A DNA stretch of 8,612 nucleotides from an uncultured Eubacterium sp. Its GTDB lineage: Bacteria; Bacillota; Clostridia; Lachnospirales; Lachnospiraceae. This document shows positions 1 to 7,742 of this stretch, piece by piece; the first letter of the stretch is position 1, and each line of letters starts with the position of its first letter. The notes under the pieces were generated by a model. That model was given only the letters and a program-made list of their open reading frames with translations. It did no database searches and was not told the DNA's origin. The stretch is from positions 1 to 8,612 of the forward strand of contig CAJOQF010000104.1 in NCBI GenBank assembly GCA_905236295.1. The letters are read 5' to 3'. Made by a program: the position numbers and the translations under genes.

Positions 1-2
1 CT

Positions 3-2627
3 GATGAGGAAGATGCTTCGATCGTAAAACTCAATGATGAGTTTAACAGCAAATACCTTGAGATGGTTGAAAAAAGCGAGGCTTCATTGGAGAGCGGCTA
101 CAACAATTACTTCGGAATGCTTGAGGACAATCCGCTCATTCAGCTTGTGAATGATGCAAAGATTTCATATGCAAAGGAAATAATTGCCGACAAACTGCCG
201 GATTACACCGATTATCCGGTGATCGCTTCCACTTCATACCTTGCGGCGGGCAGCGATTCGGCAAATGATTATATCAGTACAGACAACAATATAAAGCTTA
301 AGGATCTGTTGAATCTGCAGGAGTACTCACAGCAGTGGGCAAAGCTCTATTATCTGACCGGAGCTCAGCTTAAGGAAATGCTGGAGTGGCAGGCATCAGC
401 ATACACTGATCCGAATACCGCCGGTGATCAGACATGGGGAGATCCTACTGTTGATACTCTGGCTCACTCGGGGTACGTTCCGGTATTGTCGCCCGAGTGG
501 GATAACTGGGAAGGTCTTATGGTATTTGACGGAGTTGAGTACACCATAGATGCGTCAAAGCCGGCCCGCTACTCAAAAGCCGGAACGCTTGTGGATCCTT
601 CTGCACACAGAATTTCCTCACTCACCTGCAACGGAAAGACTGTGACGGATACCCAGACTTTTATCTGGATAAGCAGAAACATTAATTCCGGGGTCTATCC
701 ACCGATAGGAGAGGAGGTTCACGAGCAGAATCTTGTCGGAAAGACAAAGCTCTTTGTCGACGTCATAAAAGACTATCTCAAAGAGCAGAATCAATTCGGA
801 AGCCTGCAGCTCTATGCCGATGACAACTGGCACGTAGAGTTTCCGGAGGGTGGAAGCTATCTGATAAAGACATCGCAGGCGTCGGAGGACGAGGCTGCCA
901 CAAAACGCTGGTATGTGGATGAGGCGGCTTCGGAGAACGGATACGCATATTATCAGGTCACACTTAATAACAGGTATACCGATGAGAGTGCGCCGCTTTT
1001 GGTCGCCTCCATACTTGAGAGGCGTGTCAGCGGAGATTCCGTTGATATCAGGGTGACGGCATCGGACAGATCCGGCATAAAGAATGTGCGTATCTTAAAC
1101 GGCATTTACGGATGTGATGATCCGGCATGGAACAGCGCGAGGCCACTCAATGTATCGAATGTTTTTTCGGCAGAAGAAAACGGTACATACACTATCAAAG
1201 CCGAGGACAATCGCGGAAACGTAAATATAGAACATTTAATCATCAGCAATATTGACAGGACTGTCTCCACAGCACCTAAGGTAGATGCCTGTTCAAATAT
1301 AGACACAGCCATAACCGGCAAGGCAGGTTCAGGGGCTTTGATCGAGGTTGTAACTCCGAATGAAAAATATGAGGGAACGGCAGCGGAGGACGGAACATTT
1401 TCCGTAAGTGTTGATTATCTACACTCCGGGGATACCATTCTTGTCAGACAGACCGACAAAGCCGGTCGTGTGAGTGCCTATACCGCTGTGGTCGTGGAGA
1501 GAAAGGCGGCAAACGCTGCTATTATCAGCTCCGTAAAAAATACGCAGACAGGAATAAAAGGAAAGCTTGACGACTCAAAGTACAGCAAGGTTGTTGCGAT
1601 AAAGGGGTCGAGTATATACATCACGAAAGGACAGAAGGATGCTTTCAAGAGTACATCCATATACAGGAACAACAAGGACAAGGATATCGTAGAGACCACA
1701 TACAGATTCAATTCTTCTACGAAGACATTCAAACTTGTCATACCTAACCTGAGGGCAGACCAGAAGGTTGCGGTCTATTCCTATGACTGCAGATATCGCG
1801 CAAGCAATGTAAAGAAATACTCCGTCAAGGACAGCGCTCCAAACCAGCCTGTTGTAAAGAGAGTAATTGCAAAAGAAAACATTGTTTACGGTCATGTTCC
1901 TGATCAGAAAACAGACTATTGCGATGTAAAAGTCACTCATTCGGGAAAGAGCTACAGTGCCAGAACCAACAAAAAAGGATACTTTAGTGTAAGAGTTCCT
2001 TCGGTCGATAAAAACGACAAGATCAAAGTGACCGCGAGCGATAAAAACGATAAGGGAAAGGTGAGAAACAGTCTTTCAAGGGTCGTAAAAGCGGTCGACG
2101 GTTTTAATGATAACTCAAAGGTTGCGCCATCAAAGATCGAGATAGACAAGGTGACAGATAAGGACAGACTGATAAAAGGCTCTGTCAATGCTTCGGAAAA
2201 CGATAATGTGACTATAGTGATCAAGAACAAATCTATCAGTCCGAAACTGAATTCCAAGGGTGAGTTTACGGTAGTGCTTAAAAAGTCCATGTCCGTCGGA
2301 AGTGTGATCGCAGTGTTGGTGCGCTCCGATAAGGGTGAAGTAAAGGCATATGATTACAGTAAGGTTGCGCTTGCGCCACCTGAGAAACCTGAGTTCCTGA
2401 CCAAGGAGATCAACGAAGAGACAAAGAAGATTTCCGTAAAATGCGCTGATAAGGCGATGGCTGTCTTGAAGGTTGGCAAAAAAATCTACAAGACCGGTGA
2501 GGCAAAGAAGGTTAAGGGCGGATACAAATACGTATTCGAGGTTAAAGAAATCAAAGAGAAAGCTAAGATTTCGGCGTTTATGATGAATAAAGCCGGAAAG
2601 AGTAAAGTTGTAAAGTTCGCAAAATGA
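3..2627 (+). CDS. Surface 5'-nucleotidase / cyclic-nucleotide phosphodiesterase-like protein with Ig-like repeats (5' end outside window)
   Basis: The reading frame is open from the left edge (base 3), so the ATG at 63 is internal and the N-terminal metallophosphatase domain, signal peptide and start lie outside. Residues are numbered from that ATG. Residues 22-245 match the C-terminal domain of the 5'-nucleotidase/CpdB family: NPLIQLVNDA (23-32), LTGAQLKEMLEW (98-109), GVEYTIDASKPARYSKAG (157-174) and the RISSLTCNGKTV stretch (183-194). These enzymes hydrolyse extracellular nucleotides or 2',3'-cyclic nucleotides. From about 310 to the end there are roughly six beta-rich Ig-like units (about 310-396, 403-479, 484-588, 593-676, 689-768, 773-852). 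The second resembles the bacterial Ig type with an E-DGTFSV strand and a DKAG turn. The C-terminal third is very lysine rich and contains a DKNDK repeat (649-653 and 660-664). It ends without an LPXTG motif or hydrophobic anchor, so wall attachment may be non-covalent. The pocket motifs AGGR and NNYRASGGG, as I recall them from the family, are altered here (YLAAGS, SRNINSGV). Family call fairly sure; substrate unknown. Confidence 0.8.
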   Translation, partial: DEEDASIVKLNDEFNSKYLEMVEKSEASLESGYNNYFGMLEDNPLIQLVNDAKISYAKEIIADKLPDYTDYPVIASTSYLAAGSDSANDYISTDNNIKLKDLLNLQEYSQQWAKLYYLTGAQLKEMLEWQASAYTDPNTAGDQTWGDPTVDTLAHSGYVPVLSPEWDNWEGLMVFDGVEYTIDASKPARYSKAGTLVDPSAHRISSLTCNGKTVTDTQTFIWISRNINSGVYPPIGEEVHEQNLVGKTKLFVDVIKDYLKEQNQFGSLQLYADDNWHVEFPEGGSYLIKTSQASEDEAATKRWYVDEAASENGYAYYQVTLNNRYTDESAPLLVASILERRVSGDSVDIRVTASDRSGIKNVRILNGIYGCDDPAWNSARPLNVSNVFSAEENGTYTIKAEDNRGNVNIEHLIISNIDRTVSTAPKVDACSNIDTAITGKAGSGALIEVVTPNEKYEGTAAEDGTFSVSVDYLHSGDTILVRQTDKAGRVSAYTAVVVERKAANAAIISSVKNTQTGIKGKLDDSKYSKVVAIKGSSIYITKGQKDAFKSTSIYRNNKDKDIVETTYRFNSSTKTFKLVIPNLRADQKVAVYSYDCRYRASNVKKYSVKDSAPNQPVVKRVIAKENIVYGHVPDQKTDYCDVKVTHSGKSYSARTNKKGYFSVRVPSVDKNDKIKVTASDKNDKGKVRNSLSRVVKAVDGFNDNSKVAPSKIEIDKVTDKDRLIKGSVNASENDNVTIVIKNKSISPKLNSKGEFTVVLKKSMSVGSVIAVLVRSDKGEVKAYDYSKVALAPPEKPEFLTKEINEETKKISVKCADKAMAVLKVGKKIYKTGEAKKVKGGYKYVFEVKEIKEKAKISAFMMNKAGKSKVVKFAK

Positions 2628-2674
2628 TCAGTATTGTGTGTACGGGGGCTTTACTGTAAATAGGGACACAGATT

Positions 2675-3460
2675 ATGTTAAAAAGATTTTTTAACGACAT
2701 AAAAAAATACAGACACTATATTTGGTATTCGGCTAAGGCTTCGCTAAAGAGCGAGGTTGCCGGATCCCACCTCGGATGGTTGTGGTGGTTTTTAGATCCG
2801 TTCTTCTTCATGCTTGTCTATACATTTATAGGTCTTGTTGTCATAAGGAAGAACCTTGATTATTTTCCGTGTTATGTATTCATCGGATTACAGACCTGGA
2901 ACTATTTCTCAAAGACATTAAACACGAGCATATCTGCGGTGCGAAAGAATAAATCGGTCGTATCAAAAGTCTTTTTACCGAAGACTGTTTTGGTGTTTGT
3001 CACGCAGACTACAAATTTTATAAAGATGTGTATCTCATACCTGATAATTGTCGGTATGATGATCCTTTTTAAGGTGCCGGTTGACTGGCATATACTCTAT
3101 GTGATACCGCTCATTGTTATGGTTTCGATATTTACGTTTGGACTGAGTTCCATCTTTATGCACTTTGGAGTCTACGTTGAGGATATGTCAAATATTGTTG
3201 CCGTGATACTGAGACTGTGCTTTTATCTTACGGGTATATTCTATTCGATCGAGAGTGCAGTGCCGGAACCATACAATAAGATTTTGCTTATGGGAAATCC
3301 TATCGCTTATATGATATATGAGTTGAGGAACTGCATTCTTTACGAAAAGTCGCCAAACATGTTGTTCTTTGCGATTTGGTTTGCGGTTGCGATAGTGTTG
3401 GCGATAATCGGCATAAATGTTGTTTACAGGAATGAGAATAACTACGCGAAGTCAATTTGA
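2675..3460 (+). CDS. ABC-2 type polysaccharide export permease (TagG/Wzm-like)
   Basis: A 261-residue inner-membrane permease that, with the ATPase encoded next, would export a lipid-linked or cell-surface glycan (teichoic acid, O-antigen-like or capsular polymer). A short basic amphipathic N-terminus (MLKRFFNDIKKYRHYIWYSA) leads into AGSHLGWLWWFLDP (29-42), the signature just before the first membrane span in this family. I count six hydrophobic spans at about 36-57, 65-80, 104-133, 138-165, 172-195 and 229-250. The length equals that of typical TagG/KpsM/RfbA-type permeases. The late motif NPIAYMIYELRN (208-219) is also typical. The start follows a weak AGGGA site at 2662-2666, 8 bases upstream. 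The gene begins 47 bases after the Ig-repeat gene and is followed 19 bases later by its ATPase. The transported glycan cannot be told from the sequence; the downstream sulfate-activation genes suggest it may be sulfated. Confidence 0.9.
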   Translation: MLKRFFNDIKKYRHYIWYSAKASLKSEVAGSHLGWLWWFLDPFFFMLVYTFIGLVVIRKNLDYFPCYVFIGLQTWNYFSKTLNTSISAVRKNKSVVSKVFLPKTVLVFVTQTTNFIKMCISYLIIVGMMILFKVPVDWHILYVIPLIVMVSIFTFGLSSIFMHFGVYVEDMSNIVAVILRLCFYLTGIFYSIESAVPEPYNKILLMGNPIAYMIYELRNCILYEKSPNMLFFAIWFAVAIVLAIIGINVVYRNENNYAKSI

Positions 3461-3469
3461 CGAAGCTTG

Positions 3470-3474
3470 AGAGG
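3470..3474 (+). promoter_or_regulatory. Ribosome binding site of the export ATPase
   Basis: AGAGG lies 5 bases before the first ATG (3480) and 8 bases before the second (3483). The usual spacing is 6-9 bases, so translation more likely starts at 3483. Confidence 0.6.
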
Positions 3475-3479
3475 ATTGG

Positions 3480-4424
3480 ATGATGGGAGCAGAAAAAGAG
3501 TATGCCATTGAGGTCAAGAATTTAAAGATCAGATACAGAACCTTCAATAAAGTTTCTCTTCGCGGAGGTCTCAAAGGCCTGTTTAAGAACAGGGTTGAGG
3601 TTTTTGAGGCGGTAAAAGGCGTAAGCTTTAAAGTACAAAAGGGAAAGATAGTCGGGCTTGTCGGCACAAACGGAAGTGGAAAATCCACCACCTTAAAGGC
3701 GATCGCTGGGATATTTTCTCCTGATGAGGGATCGATCGATCTGCACGGCAATTCGGTTTCCCTCCTCTCCATCGGTGTCGGATTTAAAAAGAGGCTTACC
3801 GGCAGGGAGAATATTTTTATCAGCGGTCTACTTATGGGATTTACCGAGAAACAGATAAAGGAACATGAACAGGAGATCATTGATTTTTCGGAGCTTGGAA
3901 GATTTATCGATAAACCGGTTGAGACGTATTCAAGCGGTATGAAATCAAAACTTGCGTTTTCAATATCTGCGGTGCTCGAGACCGATATTATCCTCATTGA
4001 TGAGGTGTTCTCCGTTGGTGATGCCAGATTTAAGAAAAAGAGCTTCAGAAAGATGAAGGAGCTTATTGAAAATGAGAATCGAACCGTAATAATTGTCTCG
4101 CACAGCAACGGACAGATCAAACGACTCTGTGATCAGGTTATATGGATCCATGAGGGCAAGTTTGTCATGAAGGCGAAGACAAAGCGTGTTATGGGAATAT
4201 ATAAACGCTTTATGGACGGAGAGCTGACCATAGAGGAGGCAAAGAAAAGATACAGACAGCTAAAGAGGCAGGACAAGAAGAGAAGGGCAGAGAAGAGGGC
4301 GGCAGCCGAGCTGGCTAAGAAACAGTCGGAGGAGCTGGAAAATGGCACTTTGACAGACTCGGTGCCCGTAGAGAAGCCGGTCGCTGAGCTCGTCGAAGTG
4401 ACTACAGTGTCTGTAGAGGAGTAA
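3480..4424 (+). CDS. ABC transporter ATPase for polysaccharide export (TagH/Wzt-like)
   Basis: A 314-residue cytoplasmic ATPase driving the preceding permease. All nucleotide-binding motifs are visible: Walker [10 protein letters not shown] (62-70), the YSSGMKSKL signature (150-158; the SSGM form rather than LSGGQ is usual for glycan-export ATPases), Walker [12 protein letters not shown] with catalytic E175, and the switch histidine H208 in IIVSHS. The long insert before Walker A ([18 protein letters not shown]) is also family-typical. After about residue 240 there is no carbohydrate-binding C-domain as in O9a-type Wzt. Instead there is a highly charged Lys/Arg/Glu/Ala helix (about 252-287) and an acidic, valine-rich tail, resembling the short TagH/RfbB type with an added coiled or disordered extension. 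Two adjacent ATGs (3480 and 3483) are possible starts; the AGAGG site favours the second, giving 313 residues. cysD starts 4 bases after the stop, so the two are very probably cotranscribed. Confidence 0.92.
   Translation: MMGAEKEYAIEVKNLKIRYRTFNKVSLRGGLKGLFKNRVEVFEAVKGVSFKVQKGKIVGLVGTNGSGKSTTLKAIAGIFSPDEGSIDLHGNSVSLLSIGVGFKKRLTGRENIFISGLLMGFTEKQIKEHEQEIIDFSELGRFIDKPVETYSSGMKSKLAFSISAVLETDIILIDEVFSVGDARFKKKSFRKMKELIENENRTVIIVSHSNGQIKRLCDQVIWIHEGKFVMKAKTKRVMGIYKRFMDGELTIEEAKKRYRQLKRQDKKRRAEKRAAAELAKKQSEELENGTLTDSVPVEKPVAELVEVTTVSVEE
4416..4421 (+). promoter_or_regulatory. Ribosome binding site of cysD
   Basis: GAGGAG sits inside the last codons of the export ATPase gene and 7 bases before the cysD ATG, the best-spaced site in the window. 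Placing the cysD start signal inside the exporter gene supports cotranscription and possibly translational coupling of glycan export with sulfate activation. Confidence 0.8.
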
Positions 4425-4428
4425 CGCT

Positions 4429-5322
4429 ATGACGCATTTAGAAAAACTTGAGGCGGAAGCCATCTACATAATAAGAGAGGTTGCAGCCGAGTGCGAGAAG
4501 CCGGTAATGCTCTACTCGATAGGAAAGGACTCGTCGGTTATGCTCCATTTAGCGCTCAAGGCGTTTTATCCGGAGAAACCACCCTTTCCTTTTTTGCATG
4601 TAAACACCACGTGGAAGTTTAAGGCTATGATCGAGTTTCGCGATAAGGTTGCCGAAAAATACGGCATAGAGATGCTTGAGTACATCAACGAAGAGGGTGT
4701 GAAGCAGGGAATCAATCCCTTCGATCACGGGGCAGCCTACACCGATATCATGAAGACCCAGGCTCTAAAGCAGGCTCTCGACAAGTATGGTTTTACGGCC
4801 GCTTTCGGAGGGGGAAGGAGAGACGAAGAAAAGTCCCGAGCCAAAGAGAGAATATTTTCATTCAGGAATTCAGAGCACGCATGGGATCCAAAGAATCAGC
4901 GCCCGGAGATGTGGAAGTATTTCAATACCGAGATAAACAAGGGCGAGGAGATAAGGGTATTTCCGATCTCAAACTGGACGGAAAAGGACATCTGGCAGTA
5001 TATCAGACAGGAAAATATAGATATTGTTCCGCTGTATTTTGCGGATAAGCGACCGTGTGTGGTACGCGACGGCAATATCATTATGGTCGATGATGACAGG
5101 ATGAAGTTAAAAGAGGGGGAGGAGATCCTCTACAAGAATATCAGATTCAGAACTCTTGGATGTTACCCGCTCACCGGAGGGATCGAATCCGAGGCGAGTA
5201 CGCTCGACGAGATAATCGCGGAGACTCTGGGCGCTGTATCATCCGAGAGAACCAGCCGTGTGATCGATTCGGACGGAGGTTCGGCGAGCATGGAAAAACG
5301 CAAGAGGGAGGGGTATTTTTAG
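4429..5322 (+). CDS. cysD: Sulfate adenylyltransferase subunit 2 (CysD)
   Basis: A 297-residue catalytic small subunit of ATP sulfurylase, which adenylates sulfate to APS together with the GTPase CysN. The full family signature set is present: PP-loop [10 protein letters not shown] (29-38), HVNTTWKF (57-64), [15 protein letters not shown] (127-141) with IFSFR after it, [11 protein letters not shown] (152-162), [15 protein letters not shown] (178-192) and the C-terminal KRKREGYF. Length is as expected (about 300), so it looks intact. It lies 4 bases after a polysaccharide-export ATPase and its stop codon directly touches the start of cysN, typical of cysDN coupling. CysDN also serves both cysteine synthesis and, as NodPQ in rhizobia, PAPS supply for sulfation of exported signals; the neighbours favour the second kind of role here. 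It is a PAPS-reductase-superfamily protein, but the CysD-specific motifs rule out CysH. Confidence 0.97.
   Translation: MTHLEKLEAEAIYIIREVAAECEKPVMLYSIGKDSSVMLHLALKAFYPEKPPFPFLHVNTTWKFKAMIEFRDKVAEKYGIEMLEYINEEGVKQGINPFDHGAAYTDIMKTQALKQALDKYGFTAAFGGGRRDEEKSRAKERIFSFRNSEHAWDPKNQRPEMWKYFNTEINKGEEIRVFPISNWTEKDIWQYIRQENIDIVPLYFADKRPCVVRDGNIIMVDDDRMKLKEGEEILYKNIRFRTLGCYPLTGGIESEASTLDEIIAETLGAVSSERTSRVIDSDGGSASMEKRKREGYF
5307..5313 (+). promoter_or_regulatory. Ribosome binding site of cysN-cysC
   Basis: GGAGGGG within the last cysD codons, 9 bases before the ATG at 5323, which itself directly follows the cysD stop codon. The arrangement implies tightly coupled translation of the two ATP-sulfurylase subunits. 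Confidence 0.7.
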
Positions 5323-7146
5323 ATGGAACTTTTAAAGTTTATTACATGCGGAAGCGTGGATGACGGAAAGTCCACCCTCATAGGACATATGCTCTATGAT
5401 GCAAAGCTTCTGTTTGCCGACCAGAAGAATGCCCTTGAACTTGATTCGAAGGTTGGATCGCGAGGCGGTAAGATCGATTACTCGCTGCTTCTTGACGGAC
5501 TTATGGCGGAGAGAGAGCAGGGCATAACAATAGATGTCGCCTACAGGTATTTCTCTACGAAAAAGAGATCTTTTATAGTGGCTGACACGCCGGGACATGA
5601 AGAGTACACAAGGAACATGGCGGTCGGAGCATCGTTTGCCGACCTTGCGATCATTCTCGTCGACGCTTCACAGGGCGTTCTTGTGCAGACAAGGAGACAT
5701 ACAAGGATATGTTCGCTCGTCGGCATCAGACATTTTGTTTTTGCGGTAAACAAGATGGATCTTGTAGGTTACGACAAGAACAGATTTGACGAGATAAGCA
5801 AAGATATAAAAAGACTCTTAGCGGAGTTTGAATACGATTCCCTCAGGATAATCCCGGTCTCTGCGACGGAGGGAGACAATATCACAGATGAGTCCCCCAA
5901 TATGAACTGGTACAATAAAGGATCCCTCCTGGAATATCTTGAGCAGATAGATGTCGCAAAGGATGAGAGGGAAATCGGATTTACGATGCCGGTTCAGAGA
6001 GTTTGCAGACCGGATCATACATTTCGCGGCTTTTCGGGACAGGTTGAAACCGGAAAGATCAATGTCGGAGACACATTGCAGATTCTTCCTTCCAAAGAAA
6101 GGGCAGACGTAAGAGAAATCATAGTCGCCGGAAAAGAGGCGGCTTCATGCGAAAAAGGTCAGCCTGTTACGATAGCCCTTGATCGTGAGATCGATGTGTC
6201 GAGGGGATGTGTGCTCGTAAAAGATGCAGCCCCTTCGATTGGAAATATGTTTACGGTCAACCTGTTGTGGATGGATGACGAACCGCTTGTCACAGGCAAG
6301 AATTATCTCCTGAAACTTGGAACGGGAAAGATCCCTGCTGTGGTGATGACGATAAAATACAAGATCGGGGTAAATGACGGCGCTCATGTAAACACCGATG
6401 TCATCAGAAAAAATGAGATTGCCTGCTGTGATATTTCCGTATCTGAAAAGATTGTCTTTGACAGATTTGATGTCAATCCCGGGCTCGGCTCATTTATATT
6501 TATCGACAGGGTAAGCCATGCAACCGCCGCATGCGGTGTGGTAGTGCACAAGCTAAACCGTGGGGAGACACTGCAGTGGCAGGAATCCCAGGTAACGCCA
6601 GAAGAGAGGGCGCAGATGAAGTCGCAGACTCCGATCACGATACTTATGAGCGGACTTTATGCATCCGGCAAGACAGAGATAGCCTCAGCGCTTGAGAGAA
6701 AGCTGTTTACAATCGGCAAACACTGTATGCTCTTAGACGGTGAGAATATCAGGATGACGCTAAGCAAAAATCTAGGATTTAAAGAGGCTGACAGAAATGA
6801 AAATGCCCGCAGAATATCTGAGGTTTCGAGATTGTTAAACGATGCGGGGCTTATCGTGATCGATGCCTTTATTTCACCGTATAAGGCAAACCGCGATGAG
6901 ATGAAAAAGGTCATCGGGTATGACAGGACGGTTGAGGTGTATGTTGCCACCCCTCTTGAAGAGTGCGAAAAGCGTGACAAAAAAGGTCTCTATGAAAAGG
7001 CGAGAGCAGGCCAGCTTCAAAACTTTACGGGTATATCTGCACCATATGAGGTTCCTCAGAATCCGGATGTGACCGTGGACGTGTCAAAGCAGTCGACCGA
7101 GGAGTGCGTGGAAGCGATATACGAAACGATAAAGGATAGAATATAG
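5323..7146 (+). CDS. cysN: Bifunctional sulfate adenylyltransferase GTPase subunit / APS kinase (CysN-CysC fusion)
   Basis: A 607-residue two-domain cytoplasmic enzyme (CysNC/NodQ architecture). Residues 1 to about 415 are the CysN GTPase that powers APS synthesis by CysD. It shows G1 GSVDDGKST (10-18), the switch region AEREQGITIDVAYRYF (62-77), DTPGH (88-92) and NKMD (143-146), followed by EF-Tu-like beta-barrel domains with CRPDHTFRGFSGQVETG (228-244). After a short linker, residues about 437-604 form an APS kinase that phosphorylates APS to PAPS: P-loop GLYASGKT (444-451), FISPY (516-520), KGLYEKARAG (554-563) and FTGISAPYE (568-576). The kinase part departs from the usual consensus: SGSGKST is ASGKTE, DGDN is DGEN (472-475) and GLN..LGFS is TLS..LGFK. 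The P-loop lysine and the following hydroxyl residue are kept, so activity is possible but may be altered. The gene touches cysD and is followed 7 bases later by a free-standing cysC. Confidence 0.95.
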   Translation: MELLKFITCGSVDDGKSTLIGHMLYDAKLLFADQKNALELDSKVGSRGGKIDYSLLLDGLMAEREQGITIDVAYRYFSTKKRSFIVADTPGHEEYTRNMAVGASFADLAIILVDASQGVLVQTRRHTRICSLVGIRHFVFAVNKMDLVGYDKNRFDEISKDIKRLLAEFEYDSLRIIPVSATEGDNITDESPNMNWYNKGSLLEYLEQIDVAKDEREIGFTMPVQRVCRPDHTFRGFSGQVETGKINVGDTLQILPSKERADVREIIVAGKEAASCEKGQPVTIALDREIDVSRGCVLVKDAAPSIGNMFTVNLLWMDDEPLVTGKNYLLKLGTGKIPAVVMTIKYKIGVNDGAHVNTDVIRKNEIACCDISVSEKIVFDRFDVNPGLGSFIFIDRVSHATAACGVVVHKLNRGETLQWQESQVTPEERAQMKSQTPITILMSGLYASGKTEIASALERKLFTIGKHCMLLDGENIRMTLSKNLGFKEADRNENARRISEVSRLLNDAGLIVIDAFISPYKANRDEMKKVIGYDRTVEVYVATPLEECEKRDKKGLYEKARAGQLQNFTGISAPYEVPQNPDVTVDVSKQSTEECVEAIYETIKDRI

Positions 7147-7153
7147 ATCATAG

Positions 7154-7735
7154 ATGGATAATAATAATCTGACGTATCATATTACGAAAACCGACAGAAA
7201 AAAAAGAGAGGAGATGCTCGGACAAAAGGCGGTTACGCTTTGGTTTACCGGGCTCTCCGGCTCAGGGAAGTCCACCGTGGCGGATGCGCTCGAACAGAAA
7301 CTCTGTGAGATGGGAAAGCATACGATGTTGCTCGACGGTGACAATATCAGATTTGGACTAAACTCCGACCTCGGCTTTAGTGAGGCGGACAGGGTTGAGA
7401 ATATCAGACGAATAGCCCATGTCTGCAAACTTTTAAATGACGCCGGGGTGATAGTGCTGGCATCCTTCGTCTCGCCATACGCTGCAGACAGACAAAAGGC
7501 AAAGGAGATCATCGGCGAGACTGCATTTACGGAGATATATGTCTCCACACCTATAGAGGAGTGTGAGAGACGTGATGTGAAGGGCCTGTACAAAAAAGCC
7601 CGCGCCGGAGAGATCGCCCATTTCACCGGGATTTCGGATCCTTACGAAGCTCCGCTCTCGCCCGACGTCGCAATCGACACCTCGAAGCTTTCGCTCGCTG
7701 AATGCGTAGAGAGGGTCCTCGTCTCATTGAAATGA
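7154..7735 (+). CDS. cysC: Adenylylsulfate (APS) kinase, free-standing CysC
   Basis: A 193-residue APS kinase making PAPS, the universal sulfate donor, from APS and ATP. It carries the canonical family motifs: LWFTGLSGSGKST (29-41), DGDNIRFGLN (61-70), LGFSEADRVENIRR (73-86), SFVSPYAADR (104-113), KGLYKKARAGEI (143-154) and FTGISDPYEAP (157-167). The N-terminal region before the P-loop (KTDRKKREEMLGQKAVTLWF) matches the normal CysC leader, which supports the ATG at 7154 over the internal ATG at 7214. No convincing Shine-Dalgarno is seen before 7154 (AAAGGA at 7131 is too distant), so expression may depend on reinitiation from cysN, which stops 7 bases upstream. It appears roughly half identical to the kinase half of CysN-CysC, so the locus encodes two APS kinases. 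This copy is the closer to consensus and likely the main active one. The gene ends 7 bases before the long palindrome. Confidence 0.96.
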   Translation: MDNNNLTYHITKTDRKKREEMLGQKAVTLWFTGLSGSGKSTVADALEQKLCEMGKHTMLLDGDNIRFGLNSDLGFSEADRVENIRRIAHVCKLLNDAGVIVLASFVSPYAADRQKAKEIIGETAFTEIYVSTPIEECERRDVKGLYKKARAGEIAHFTGISDPYEAPLSPDVAIDTSKLSLAECVERVLVSLK

Positions 7736-7742
7736 ACAAGAA

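Noticed and set aside
3..2627. The nucleotidase as the enzyme that removes PAP, the by-product of sulfotransfer.
   Set aside because: PAP forms in the cytoplasm, whereas this Ig-repeat protein appears to be exported; it belongs to the CpdB/5'-nucleotidase family rather than the CysQ/NrnA types. Neighbourhood alone is not enough.
2650..2660. An 11-base near-palindrome (TTTACTGTAAA) in the gap before the permease gene, as an operator or promoter.
   Set aside because: It is short and AT-rich with no paired -35/-10 boxes at proper spacing; it may be chance.
2628..2674. A terminator or small gene between the Ig-repeat gene and the permease gene.
   Set aside because: The 47 bases contain no stable hairpin and no start codon with a reading frame of useful length; read-through from upstream cannot be excluded.
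3452..4120. A 222-codon open frame on the - strand opposite the export ATPase.
   Set aside because: It lies antisense to a gene with every ABC motif intact, its translation is low-complexity Ser/Phe/Leu with no recognisable domain, and it has the composition of a codon shadow.
7177..7626. A 149-codon - strand frame opposite cysC.
   Set aside because: It is antisense to a highly conserved CysC and has no motif of its own.
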